In this document: positions 46,130-54,511 of the stretch, one piece after another
Layout: each line of letters opens with the position of its first letter
Position numbering within the stretch: the first letter of the stretch is position 1
Origin: SKVR01 sp964491395
GTDB taxonomy: Bacteria; Bacteroidota; Bacteroidia; Bacteroidales; UBA7960
DNA: 64,000 nucleotides
Assembly (NCBI GenBank): GCA_964491395.1
Contig: CAZBGI010000007.1
Location: 21,560-85,559, forward strand
Direction: 5' to 3'
Position numbers and translations under genes: made by a program
Notes under the pieces: generated by a model
Databases searched by the model: none
What the model saw: the letters and a program-made list of their open reading frames with translations, nothing else
Told to the model about the DNA's origin: nothing

Positions 46130-46164
46130 ACCAACACACATCTAAAACGCGAGGTTTTAAATGA

Positions 46165-46254
46165 TTATTTCTTTTTGTGTCTGTTTTTGCGCAAGCGCTT
46201 TCTGCGCTTATGAGTCGCCATCTTGTGTCTTTTTCTTTTCTTTCCGCTGGGCAT
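46165..46254 (-). CDS. AURKAIP1/COX24-like small basic protein (29 aa)
   Basis: A 29-codon ORF beginning MPSGKKRKRHKMATHKRRK and ending NRHKKK; more than half the residues are Lys, Arg or His. It matches the conserved short protein annotated in Bacteroidota as AURKAIP1/COX24 domain protein, related to the mitochondrial small-subunit protein mS38, so it is probably a ribosome-associated peptide. It lies 43 bp downstream of the HU gene on the same strand and before a terminator, so the two probably form an operon. It is easily missed by gene callers because of its length. Confidence 0.85.
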   Translation of the reverse strand: MPSGKKRKRHKMATHKRRKRLRKNRHKKK

Positions 46255-46297
46255 AGCTTAATGTTTTAGTAAATAATGGACAAAAAAAAACGATATA

Positions 46298-46588
46298 TTA
46301 TTTAACCTTTACGGATTCTTTCACTTCTGAAACAAACTCTTTGGCAGGCTTGAAAGAAGGAATAGAATGGGCAGGAATAATAATAGTGGTGTTTTTTGAA
46401 ATGTTACGGCCTGTTTTTTCAGCTCTTTCTTTGATAATAAAACTTCCGAAACCTCTTAAATAAACATTCTCGCCTTTAACAAGAGAGTTTTTTACGGTGC
46501 TCATAAAGGCTTCTACAGTGGCCTGTACAGCTACTTTTTCAATTCCTGTCTTGTTTGCAATTTCAGTTACAATTTCTGCTTTAGTCAT
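46298..46588 (-). CDS. HU/IHF family DNA-binding protein
   Basis: A 96-aa histone-like protein from ATG 46588 (MTKAEIVTEIANKTGIEKVAV); upstream in-frame codons overlap the promoter and are not used. The body has the dimerisation helices and the RGFGSFIIKERAEKTGRN beta arm. At the arm tip the usual RNP is RNI (GRNISKNT), so the DNA-intercalating proline is absent; from memory this is common in Bacteroidota HU proteins. A strong promoter lies 57 bp upstream. It is divergent from mutY. Confidence 0.95.
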   Translation of the reverse strand: MTKAEIVTEIANKTGIEKVAVQATVEAFMSTVKNSLVKGENVYLRGFGSFIIKERAEKTGRNISKNTTIIIPAHSIPSFKPAKEFVSEVKESVKVK

Positions 46589-46644
46589 ACTTATATTTGT
46601 TAAGGTTTTATAATTACAACGCTCATTTTTTTTTAATCGGGCTG

Positions 46645-46678
46645 CAAAGATAATTCTTTTCTCGTTTAAAGAAAACAA
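46645..46678 (-). promoter_or_regulatory. Promoter of the HU gene
   Basis: On the minus strand, TTG (complement of 46676-46678), a 23-bp spacer and TATCTTTG (complement of 46645-46652), a perfect -7 element. Leader about 53 nt. Confidence 0.65.
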
Positions 46679-46740
46679 ATTACGTAATTTTATGCCAATG
46701 AATTACGGTTTTTATGGTTCTGTTTCAGACTACTGCAAAA

Positions 46741-47829
46741 ATGAATTTTACTCCCCGCTTACTCCAATGGTATAAAGAAAATCATCGTGACCTTCCCTGG
46801 AGAACGACCCACGACCCATATAAGATATGGCTTTCAGAAATTATTCTGCAGCAAACCCGTATTGCACAGGGAATGAGCTACTATCATACATTCCTGGAGT
46901 TGTTTCCCGATGTGCAATCCCTGGCTGAAGCCTCTGAAGATAAAGTGTTGGGGGCATGGCAGGGATTGGGTTATTACTCACGGGCACGTAACCTGCATCA
47001 TACTGCCAAAACCATTGTAAGGGATTACCACGGATCGTTCCCTGCTGACTACCAATTATTATTAAACCTCAAAGGTATTGGGGCATACACGGCTGCCGCC
47101 ATTGCCTCTATCGCATTTGAGCTGCCCACTGCGGCAGTAGATGGCAATGTTACGCGCGTAATAGCGCGGTATTATGGGATTGAAGAACCGGTAGACAACA
47201 CCAAGGTGAAAAAATCTATCGAAGAAATAGCAGCTGAATTGCTGGACCCTAAGTATCCGGGGCATTTTAATCAAGCCATGATGGATTTTGGGGCAATGGT
47301 ATGCAAACCGGCAAATCCGGATTGTTTGAATTGTCCTTTTGCCAGGGAATGTGCAGCCCGTGTAAAGAATAAGATCCACCTGATACCGCTGAAAACAAAA
47401 AAAGTAAAGCAAAAACTCAGATATTTCCATTTCTTCCTTTTCTGTTGGCCCGAAAACAACCCTGAATTCCTGTTTATTGAAAAACGGGAAGGAAATGATA
47501 TCTGGAGAAATTTGTACCAGTTGCCCTTGATAGAAACGCAAAAACCGGATTTTGAATGGCAGAACTTTGCCTCTCACCCGGCACTTAACAACATCCTAAA
47601 GAAAAAATTATCTTTGGCCATAGATGGAATCCCTGAGCGGATTACCCATCAGCTTACCCATCAGCGTATTGAGGCTTTTTGTTACAAAATACCTCTTCCT
47701 CTTCATTATATTTCTATCTTTGAGAAAGATTTTATCAGGCTCCGCTTTGAGGATTTTGCACAAATGGGAAAACCCGTGCTTATTACCAGGTTCTTGCAGA
47801 AATGTGGCTTTATCAATCCCGAATCATAA
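46741..47829 (+). CDS. mutY: A/G-specific adenine DNA glycosylase MutY
   Basis: MutY removes adenine mispaired with 8-oxoguanine. The 362-aa protein starts at ATG 46741 (MNFTPRLLQWYKENHRDLPWR); an in-frame ATG at 46714 is a weaker alternative. Catalytic Glu33 lies in WLSEIILQQTRI, the helix-hairpin-helix in LKGIGAYTAAAIASI, the catalytic Asp134 in VDGNVTRV, and the 4Fe-4S ligands at Cys188, 195, 198 and 204 (C-x6-C-x2-C-x5-C). The C-terminal NUDIX-like domain (about 225-360) recognises 8-oxoG. It lies divergent to the HU gene and upstream of ssb. Confidence 0.96.
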   Translation: MNFTPRLLQWYKENHRDLPWRTTHDPYKIWLSEIILQQTRIAQGMSYYHTFLELFPDVQSLAEASEDKVLGAWQGLGYYSRARNLHHTAKTIVRDYHGSFPADYQLLLNLKGIGAYTAAAIASIAFELPTAAVDGNVTRVIARYYGIEEPVDNTKVKKSIEEIAAELLDPKYPGHFNQAMMDFGAMVCKPANPDCLNCPFARECAARVKNKIHLIPLKTKKVKQKLRYFHFFLFCWPENNPEFLFIEKREGNDIWRNLYQLPLIETQKPDFEWQNFASHPALNNILKKKLSLAIDGIPERITHQLTHQRIEAFCYKIPLPLHYISIFEKDFIRLRFEDFAQMGKPVLITRFLQKCGFINPES

Positions 47830-47931
47830 CGAAAAAGAGGCTTATAAGGCTCGCCTGGATGCAGCGAAACCGGCACCCCCATTTAAAATAAATCCATTCC
47901 ATGAAAACAAAACAGCCGAGCTTTTTTTTTC

Positions 47932-47962
47932 TTGCTAATTCGTAATTTTTTATGTAAATTTA
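47932..47962 (+). promoter_or_regulatory. Promoter of ssb
   Basis: TTG (47932-47934), a 20-bp spacer and TAAATTTA (47955-47962), one base from TAnnTTTG; leader about 35 nt. Confidence 0.5.
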
Positions 47963-48001
47963 ACGCTTAATTCAACAAAACAATAACTAAAACACAGAGC
48001 T

Positions 48002-48421
48002 ATGTCAGGAGTGAATAAAGTAATTTTAATTGGAAATCTGGGAAAAGACCCGGAAGTAAGAAGTATTGAGGGTGGAGCGAAAGTTGCTTCTTTTTCACTG
48101 GCCACCAATGAAGTTTACAAAGGAAGAGATGGAAACAAAGTGGAACAAACCGAATGGCACAACATTGTGGTATGGCGTGGATTGGCTGAACTGGCGGAAA
48201 AATACCTGAAAAAAGGGAGCCAGATATACCTGGAAGGTAAGATAAAAACCCGTTCCTGGGATGACAAAGAAGGCAACAAACGTTATATCACAGAAATCGT
48301 AGGCGATACCATGACTTTTCTTGGCAAGCCTATGGGAGATAGCGGAAATTCCGGTCAATCTTCATCTCCTTCTGAAGAACCCATAGGTACCGGTGAAGAT
48401 GAAGGGGACCTGCCATTTTAA
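48002..48421 (+). CDS. ssb: Single-stranded DNA-binding protein
   Basis: A 139-aa SSB with an OB fold (MSGVNKVILIGNLGKDPEVR, WHNIVVWRGLAELAEKYLKKGSQIYLEGKIKTRSW, ITEIVGDTMTFLG), a short Ser/Gly-rich linker and the acidic tip EGDLPF that binds partner proteins. It is 172 bp downstream of mutY with its own promoter and is followed by a strong terminator. The tail is shorter than in E. coli. Confidence 0.96.
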   Translation: MSGVNKVILIGNLGKDPEVRSIEGGAKVASFSLATNEVYKGRDGNKVEQTEWHNIVVWRGLAELAEKYLKKGSQIYLEGKIKTRSWDDKEGNKRYITEIVGDTMTFLGKPMGDSGNSGQSSSPSEEPIGTGEDEGDLPF

Positions 48422-48442
48422 AAAATCTTTACCCATCTACAG

Positions 48443-48484
48443 CAAAAAAAACCTGCCGTTGATTCAATGGCAGGTTTTTTTTTC
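48443..48484. terminator. Bidirectional terminator after ssb
   Basis: ACCTGCC (48451-48457) / GGCAGGT (48469-48475), extended by A-run/T-run pairing; serves ssb and the convergent thioesterase gene. Confidence 0.9.
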
Positions 48485-48534
48485 ACGTTTACAAGTCAGA
48501 AAAAGCACCCATGTATTTCAGCTGGCTCTTCTTC

Positions 48535-48951
48535 TTACGGGTTGCTATCCTTCCCCAGAAAAATCTCCTTGATTTCATCAGGAATTCGGGCAGGTCGAAA
48601 GGTAACAGCATCGAGCATGCACCAATTGGTTTTGGACTCAACAAGCAGTTGCATGTCTTTTTTGCGAAAAATCTGCACCTGCCGCACTGAACTAACCCCT
48701 CCGGCAGTAAGGACCCTGGTGGTTATCAACAATTCATCATGGAGCTTTCCCGGCCGTTTGTAATCAATTTCGTGCCGCATTACAACCCAGACATTCTTCT
48801 TTTTGATCTCCTCAGGAGCAATTATATTCCAATGTCTGACAGCGGCATCCTGTATCCACTTAACATATACTACGTTGTTGACATGTTGCAGCTCATCAAT
48901 ATCGTCTGCTGCAACAGTAAAATTGTAAGAATAACTAAGTTGGTCGTCCAT
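48535..48951 (-). CDS. Acyl-CoA thioesterase (hotdog, YbgC/FadM type)
   Basis: A 138-aa single hotdog domain. The catalytic Asp lies in VAADDIDELQHVNNVVYVKWIQDA, the usual D-x-x-x-HVNN-x-x-Y pattern, followed by VVMRHEIDYKRPGKLHDELLITTRV. It hydrolyses short to medium acyl-CoA thioesters; the physiological substrate is unknown. It lies 32 bp downstream of the polytopic membrane protein gene on the same strand and may be co-transcribed. Confidence 0.93.
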   Translation of the reverse strand: MDDQLSYSYNFTVAADDIDELQHVNNVVYVKWIQDAAVRHWNIIAPEEIKKKNVWVVMRHEIDYKRPGKLHDELLITTRVLTAGGVSSVRQVQIFRKKDMQLLVESKTNWCMLDAVTFRPARIPDEIKEIFLGKDSNP

Positions 48952-48983
48952 GCTACGAAAGATTAAATCTGGTTAATAAAATC

Positions 48984-50522
48984 TCAAAAGAACAATGCGT
49001 AAGAAACCCCCAGTACACCGATAGCGGCAAGAATGAAAACAATATTTCTGGGCATGATACCATTATTTTCAGCCGTTTTGCCAAAAATGCCAAATACAAG
49101 CGGATGTACCAGAAACGGCATGGCAAAGACAAAAGCGATCAAACCAGCTGCCTGCTCACCAAACATGCCGCCCTGAATAGCAGCAAAAAGACCAAAATGG
49201 GATATGGCAGAAGCATTGGCCATTACGGAGTCATTCAGTCCCATTCCACCCATGTATAAAATAAACAACCCCCCAAAAACTGCCACCAGCTGCCATCCCA
49301 GTGAGAAAATCATCAAACCACGAATCTCTTTGGCATCTTTATTATCGGCTTTTCTCAATAAATTCAGGGCAAGCCAGGTAAGTACCAGCCCCACTGCTAC
49401 CACTACAAGCGTATAAGGAATCAGAAGCTTATCAGCTGTTGCACTGGCAGCAAGAATAGAGAATACAAAGATATGTCCGATAAACGGAATATTGATCATG
49501 ATGGGTGCCCGAACCTGTGCCTCCGGACCCAGATCGCCGGCGGTGCAGGCCCCGGTTAAACCGGAATGGGAAAGCGAACCCGCCATACCGGGTGCAAGAT
49601 TGCGGATATTGTTGGCCTTGCCAAACAAAATTAAAAGCGCCAGTCCTCCGAACATCCACAACAATTGACCAAAGAAACCAAAAGAAAGCACGGAGGTCAT
49701 CCCGGTAAGCGAGAAGGCCTCAGCAATACGCGACCCTCCCACCATAAAATTGGCCGCGAGCACAACGGGAATTCCGGCAAACAAAAGCGAACGAATGGTA
49801 GGACCGAATTTCCAGCGGGTGAAAATCATCCCCATGGTAACCGATAAAACCATGGCAAAGAAAATTTCCGGTAAGGCGATGACTGGCCGAATCCAGCGGG
49901 CTATGTACCAGGACAATACCAGGATGATCAAAATCATGGCGGTTTCAATAATCCCTTTTCGGATGTACACCGGTTTGTTGGTAATCTTGGCTCTGTAATC
50001 GATAAGAATGATAGAGCCTACCAGACCCAGATAACCCAGCAAGGGATAAAAATTATCCAGTGGCTCGTTGTTGTTGTAACCCACGATAACTCTTTTCAAA
50101 GACTCAATACCAATGAGGACAAAAAAGGAGCGAATCAGAAACATGAACTGGGTAAATTTGGTTCCCAGAAACATTTCTTCGTCAGAAGGGACCACAATAT
50201 CCTTTTTGTCGATTTCCTGTTTGGAAATAATTTTCTTAATCTCTTGTCCTCCTACAAAAAAGGAGGCAATCAGTGCCGTAATGGTTACTTTACTGGTAAA
50301 ATCGACAATGGGAAACTCTCCCAGTCCGGGGGTACCCATACCTGTACTTACCAACACATAGCCCATAATTAATCCGAAGACCACGATTATAAGAATAGGA
50401 GAATAACGGGTACCAGCCACAAAAGTACGCGAAACGAGCACCATAGAAATTACCAGCAGGAAGGTAAGCCAAAACTGATTGAGGATATGCATGTTCGCCA
50501 TGGGTTCTGCAAATTGTTCCAT
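48984..50522 (-). CDS. Unrecognised polytopic membrane protein (512 aa)
   Basis: A very hydrophobic 512-aa protein with about 13 predicted membrane helices and a short polar loop (IKKIISKQEIDKKDIVVPSDEEMF) after the third. Small-residue-rich half-helix-like stretches occur (GMAGSLSHSGLTGACTAGDLGPEAQVRAP and SVMANASAISHFGLFAAIQGGMFGEQAAGL), which recall the re-entrant loops of secondary transporters such as GltS- or CitMHS-like carriers. I do not recognise the family. It is probably an ion or solute carrier. A TATTTTTG -7 motif (complement of 50564-50571) lies upstream. Confidence 0.8.
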   Translation of the reverse strand: MEQFAEPMANMHILNQFWLTFLLVISMVLVSRTFVAGTRYSPILIIVVFGLIMGYVLVSTGMGTPGLGEFPIVDFTSKVTITALIASFFVGGQEIKKIISKQEIDKKDIVVPSDEEMFLGTKFTQFMFLIRSFFVLIGIESLKRVIVGYNNNEPLDNFYPLLGYLGLVGSIILIDYRAKITNKPVYIRKGIIETAMILIILVLSWYIARWIRPVIALPEIFFAMVLSVTMGMIFTRWKFGPTIRSLLFAGIPVVLAANFMVGGSRIAEAFSLTGMTSVLSFGFFGQLLWMFGGLALLILFGKANNIRNLAPGMAGSLSHSGLTGACTAGDLGPEAQVRAPIMINIPFIGHIFVFSILAASATADKLLIPYTLVVVAVGLVLTWLALNLLRKADNKDAKEIRGLMIFSLGWQLVAVFGGLFILYMGGMGLNDSVMANASAISHFGLFAAIQGGMFGEQAAGLIAFVFAMPFLVHPLVFGIFGKTAENNGIMPRNIVFILAAIGVLGVSYALFF

Positions 50523-50983
50523 TAAGTAGTTAGTATTTAGCGTTTATAAATATATTCAATTGTCAAAAATAGCAAAGCACAGTATTTTTTCTGATTTTAG
50601 ACCGAGCGGCAAAAATACGATTTTTTACCTTATCTGTCTTACGAACCTGCCTTTTTGACACAGAAACCGCCACACCTGTCACAACTAAACAAAGTCAATA
50701 TTTCTGTCCTACATACCTCAAAAACCGGCTGAACAAAATAATTTTCCGGATATAATTTTCATATTATTAACCTTCGTAACTGTAACAATCTCTCCTTTAC
50801 CAACGTCACATTGAAGTTCAAAACACAAGGCCTGATATGTCCGAAAATGTACATTCCCTGTGCGCCTTTGAACAAACCTCTGCCTTTTTTTACAAGCGTT
50901 AATCAAACCCTATTGCCTGTTTACCAATTACTTACAAGTCATGGCCTGAAATTGGCCATACCAGTCAAAAATCAAAGCAAACG
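50523..50983. other. 461-bp divergent intergenic region
   Basis: It lies between the polytopic membrane protein gene (-) and the second ABC export operon (+). It contains the -7 TATTTTTG for the former and the dyad/sigma-54-like site at 50941-50959 for the latter. The rest is AT-rich without a recognisable ORF or RNA. Confidence 0.4.
50941..50959 (+). promoter_or_regulatory. Dyad / sigma-54-like element upstream of ABC operon
   Basis: ATGGCC-TGAAATT-GGCCAT is a perfect 6-bp dyad with a 7-nt spacer. It also satisfies GG-N10-GC (GG 50943-50944, GC 50955-50956) and has TGGC at -24. It lies 24 bp before the ATG. Confidence 0.35.
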
Positions 50984-51685
50984 ATGATGATACAACTGAA
51001 AAATATCCACAAATCTTACCAGATGGGAAATAATTCCCTGCATGTTTTAAAAGGAATAGATCTTTTTATCGAACCAGGAGAAATGGTCTCTATCATGGGC
51101 AGTTCCGGTTCAGGAAAATCGACCCTGCTAAATATCCTCGGAATTCTTGACAGCTACGACCATGGAGATTACCTGCTGGACCACAAACCCATCAAAACCC
51201 TGACAGAAACCAAAGCAGCACTGCTGCGCAATGAATATATCGGATTTGTCTTCCAGTCGTTTAACCTGATATCTTTTAAAAATGCCATGGAAAATGTTGC
51301 TCTTCCGTTGTATTACAAAGGAATAAGCAGAAAAAAGAGAAATAAAACCGCCCTTGAATATCTTGATAAGGTAGGTTTGCTGGACTGGGCCGAACATATG
51401 CCCAACGAAATGTCGGGAGGACAGAAACAAAGAGTAGCCATTGCCCGCTCTCTCATTGCCGGTCCAAAAGTAATTCTTGCCGATGAACCCACGGGTGCAC
51501 TTGACTCAACTACCTCCTACGAAGTAATGGACATTTTGAAGGCTATCAATGATGAAGGAATTACCGTGCTGATAGTAACACATGAAGAGGACATATCACG
51601 AATGACCAAAAGAATAATTAAGCTGAAAGACGGACTGATTGAAGCTGACTATATTCCTGAAGCCCTGGAAGAATATGCCGGTTAA
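50984..51685 (+). CDS. ABC transporter ATP-binding protein (MacB/LolD class)
   Basis: A 233-aa ATPase with Walker A GSSGSGKST (residues 39-47), Q-loop FQSFNL, signature MSGGQKQRVAIARSLI, Walker B ILADEPTGALD and H-loop VTHE. It starts a four-gene operon with two FtsX-like permeases and an adaptor protein, so it should energise a MacB-like exporter. It is paralogous to the ATPase at 11146-11853. Confidence 0.94.
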   Translation: MMIQLKNIHKSYQMGNNSLHVLKGIDLFIEPGEMVSIMGSSGSGKSTLLNILGILDSYDHGDYLLDHKPIKTLTETKAALLRNEYIGFVFQSFNLISFKNAMENVALPLYYKGISRKKRNKTALEYLDKVGLLDWAEHMPNEMSGGQKQRVAIARSLIAGPKVILADEPTGALDSTTSYEVMDILKAINDEGITVLIVTHEEDISRMTKRIIKLKDGLIEADYIPEALEEYAG

Positions 51686-51740
51686 TTTTATGCTCTTGTT
51701 TCAGCTACCACAAGACTGACACCCCTAAAATACCACACCA

Positions 51741-52976
51741 ATGTTTGACCTTGACAAATGGCAGGAAATATTTGCCACCATAAAGAAAAACAAGCTTAGA
51801 ACTTTCCTTACAGGATTCAGTGTAGCATGGGGCATTTTTATGCTCATCATTTTACTGGGTTCGGGAAAAGGATTGGAGAATGGTTTTGAAAACCAGTTCA
51901 GGGGATCAGCCAAAAATTCTCTCTGGATATGGACCGGGAGAACCAGTGTCGCACACAACGGCATGAATCCCGGCAGACAAATAAGGTTTAACAATGAAGA
52001 CTACGAGAACCTGAAAAACAACGTTAGTCAAACTGAATATATTTCCGGCAGATTTAATATCTGGTGGGGAAATCAGGTAAGTTACAACAACGAGGTCCAC
52101 TCTTTTGGTATTCGCAATGTCCATCCCGACTATAAACATATTGAAGCGCTCAAAATCACTGACGGAAGGTACATTAACCATTTAGACAACAAGCAAAAAA
52201 GAAAAGTAACCGTCATCAGCACGCTGGTTCGCGATATATTGTTCAAGAAAGATACAGCGGAGGCCATGGGAAAGTACATCAATGTCAATGGTATTCCTTT
52301 TCGAATCGTAGGTTTTTTTGAAGATGAGAGCCAGGATGAGAGTAATATGCGACTGATTTATGTTCCTATCTCTACTGCCCAAACAGTATTTAGTGGGGGC
52401 AACAGATTGCACGATATTTCCATGACCATCCAGGCCAATACTCTGGAAGAGGCCCAGCAAGCTGAAAGAGATGTAAGAAGTCGCCTGGCAGCTGTCCATA
52501 ATTTCGATCAGGACGACAGGCGTGCACTGGGCACCTGGAACAGCTTTGAGAATTACATGCAGATGCAGAGTATTTTTATGGGAATCCGTTTGTTTATCTG
52601 GATCATTGGCATCGGAACCATCATTGCGGGGATTGTAGGGGTGAGCAACATCATGATCATTGTAGTAAAAGAGCGCACCCGCGAAATTGGAGTACGCAAG
52701 GCCCTGGGTGCCACACCCGCCTCCGTTATTGCCCTTGTTTTATTTGAGTCGGTGATGATTACCACTTTTGCAGGCTACATCGGTCTGGTGCTGGGAGTGG
52801 GGTTGCTGGAAGTGCTTTCGGGAATAGAAGCCCCGTTTTTCGCCAATCCTTCTGCAGATTTTGGATTGGCTGTAAGTGCCACCCTCATTTTGATCCTTGC
52901 CGGAACATTGGCCGGTTTTGTTCCGGCCCGAAGGGCTGCACGCATCAAAACCATTGAAGCTCTGCGGGATGAATAA
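51741..52976 (+). CDS. ABC transporter permease (MacB/FtsX class), first tandem copy
   Basis: A 411-aa permease: N-terminal TM helix (TFLTGFSVAWGIFMLIILLGSG), a MacB periplasmic core domain (about 45-280), and three C-terminal TM helices (FIWIIGIGTIIAGIVGVSNIMIIVVKERTREIGVRKALGA, then two more, ending PARRAARIKTIEALRDE). It is clearly paralogous to the next gene; both open MFDLDKWQEIFA. The pair may form a heterodimer driven by the single ATPase upstream. Confidence 0.93.
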   Translation: MFDLDKWQEIFATIKKNKLRTFLTGFSVAWGIFMLIILLGSGKGLENGFENQFRGSAKNSLWIWTGRTSVAHNGMNPGRQIRFNNEDYENLKNNVSQTEYISGRFNIWWGNQVSYNNEVHSFGIRNVHPDYKHIEALKITDGRYINHLDNKQKRKVTVISTLVRDILFKKDTAEAMGKYINVNGIPFRIVGFFEDESQDESNMRLIYVPISTAQTVFSGGNRLHDISMTIQANTLEEAQQAERDVRSRLAAVHNFDQDDRRALGTWNSFENYMQMQSIFMGIRLFIWIIGIGTIIAGIVGVSNIMIIVVKERTREIGVRKALGATPASVIALVLFESVMITTFAGYIGLVLGVGLLEVLSGIEAPFFANPSADFGLAVSATLILILAGTLAGFVPARRAARIKTIEALRDE

Positions 52977-53060
52977 CCCTTCGACAGGCTCAGGGACCGC
53001 CCTTCGACAGGCTCAGGGACCGCCCTTCGGCAGATTCCCCTTCAACGAGCTCAGGGACCA
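52977..53060. repeat. GC-rich tandem repeat between the permease genes
   Basis: Two perfect 23-bp copies (52977-52999 and 53000-53022), each built around CCCTTCGACAGGCTCAGGG, followed by degenerate copies from 53023 and 53037 to 53060. Each unit is an imperfect inverted repeat (CCCT...AGGG). It begins directly after the stop codon of the first permease and is richer in GC than its surroundings. Confidence 0.85.
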
Positions 53061-53164
53061 GCTGTTAATCGGCTTAGTATTTGACACAAACAAGAAATAA
53101 AAAGAGAATAACAAAGTAATTGCACAAAAAAGAAAACCACAATTAACAACCAAATACCTATCCA

Positions 53165-54433
53165 ATGTTTGATTTAGATAAATGGCAGGAAATATTTGCA
53201 GCACTCAGGAAAAATAAGATGCGCACTTTCCTCACCGCTTTTGGAGTTTTTTGGGGCATATTCATGCTCATTATCATGCTGGGGTCGGGCAAAGGATTGC
53301 AAAATGCTGTTTTCGACGGAATGAAAGATTTTGCCACCAACAGTATCTTCCTGATGACCTCCCCTACCTCAGAGCCATATGCAGGCTTTCCCCGCGGGCG
53401 ACGATACAACTTTCGCAATGCCGACATTGAAGCCCTCAGAAATGGCATTCCTGAAATTGACCTGATTGCCCCCCGCATGCAGGCCAGGGGTGGCACCAAT
53501 GCCACCGACAATGTGGCAAGAGGAATAAAAACAGGAGCCTTCACGGTCAATGGAGATTATCCCGAATGGAACAGGATTGACCCGGTAGAAATGGTTGAGG
53601 GAAGATTTCTCAATCACCTGGATATTTTACACAAAAGGAAAGTTGCCGTAATCGGGAACCTGGTACAAGAGATTCTTTTTGAAGAAGGTGAAGAGCCAAT
53701 AGGACAATACATTCGCATCAACGGGGTCTACTTCCAGGTAATCGGAGTGTTTACTCCTTTGAATAGCAATATAAGTTTTGGTGGCGATAAAGCCCAGAAC
53801 ATTTTTATCCCCTTCACTACTTTGCAGCAAACCTACAATTACGGAGATGTGGTGGGTTGGTTTGCCATAACCGCAAAACCCGGTTTTTCAGCCAGTGTGA
53901 TTGATGAAAAAGCCAGAGAATTGCTCAAAAGAAGACATCGTGTGGCACCCCACGATCAGCAAGCCATTCAGGGTTGGAACATGGAGAAAGAGTTCAACAA
54001 GGTAACAGGCTTGTTCATGGGTATTGAAGTATTGGTTTGGATTGTGGGTATCGGCACTTTACTGGCCGGAGTTATCGGTATCAGCAACATTATGCTGATC
54101 GTTGTAAAAGAACGTACCAAAGAAATAGGAATCCAGCGGGCGCTGGGAGCTACACCGCGAAAAGTTATCAGCCAAATCATTACTGAGTCCGTATTTCTGA
54201 CCACACTGGCAGGATACCTGGGGCTTTCATTTGCCGTCTTTCTGCTGGAAATTATCAGTAAAGCCTTAAGCTCCTCGGGAGCAGAGGATATGGCATTCAA
54301 AAACCCCGAGGTAGATTTCAATATTGCCGTTACAGCCCTGCTCATTCTGATCATATCCGGTGCCCTGGCAGGTCTCATGCCTGCTCACAGAGCAGTAAAA
54401 ATCAAGCCTATAGATGCCCTTAGAGATGAATAA
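53165..54433 (+). CDS. ABC transporter permease (MacB/FtsX class), second tandem copy
   Basis: A 422-aa permease with the same layout as its neighbour: N-terminal TM (TFLTAFGVFWGIFMLIIMLGSG), a periplasmic MacB core (about 45-285), then three TM helices beginning VWIVGIGTLLAGVIGISNIMLIVVKERTKEIGIQRALGA and ending AVKIKPIDALRDE. The similarity over the whole length, strongest at the ends, shows an old tandem duplication. The intergenic repeat separates the two copies. Confidence 0.93.
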   Translation: MFDLDKWQEIFAALRKNKMRTFLTAFGVFWGIFMLIIMLGSGKGLQNAVFDGMKDFATNSIFLMTSPTSEPYAGFPRGRRYNFRNADIEALRNGIPEIDLIAPRMQARGGTNATDNVARGIKTGAFTVNGDYPEWNRIDPVEMVEGRFLNHLDILHKRKVAVIGNLVQEILFEEGEEPIGQYIRINGVYFQVIGVFTPLNSNISFGGDKAQNIFIPFTTLQQTYNYGDVVGWFAITAKPGFSASVIDEKARELLKRRHRVAPHDQQAIQGWNMEKEFNKVTGLFMGIEVLVWIVGIGTLLAGVIGISNIMLIVVKERTKEIGIQRALGATPRKVISQIITESVFLTTLAGYLGLSFAVFLLEIISKALSSSGAEDMAFKNPEVDFNIAVTALLILIISGALAGLMPAHRAVKIKPIDALRDE

Positions 54434-54511
54434 AGCATATAATACAATACTCAATAATTCAAAGAAACAAGAAATAAACCATTCATTACAAATCATAATT
54501 CACAGTCAGCC

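Larger units (their letters stand above)
45760..46164. other. 405-bp intergenic region between the HU operon and rng
   Basis: It contains the palindrome at 45802-45819 near rng and the terminator hairpin at 46094-46129 near the small basic protein gene. No conserved ORF was found in the remaining 270 bp. Confidence 0.45.

Noticed and set aside
52977..53060. CRISPR array
   Set aside because: Copies are directly adjacent with no unique spacers, only two are perfect, and no cas genes are nearby.
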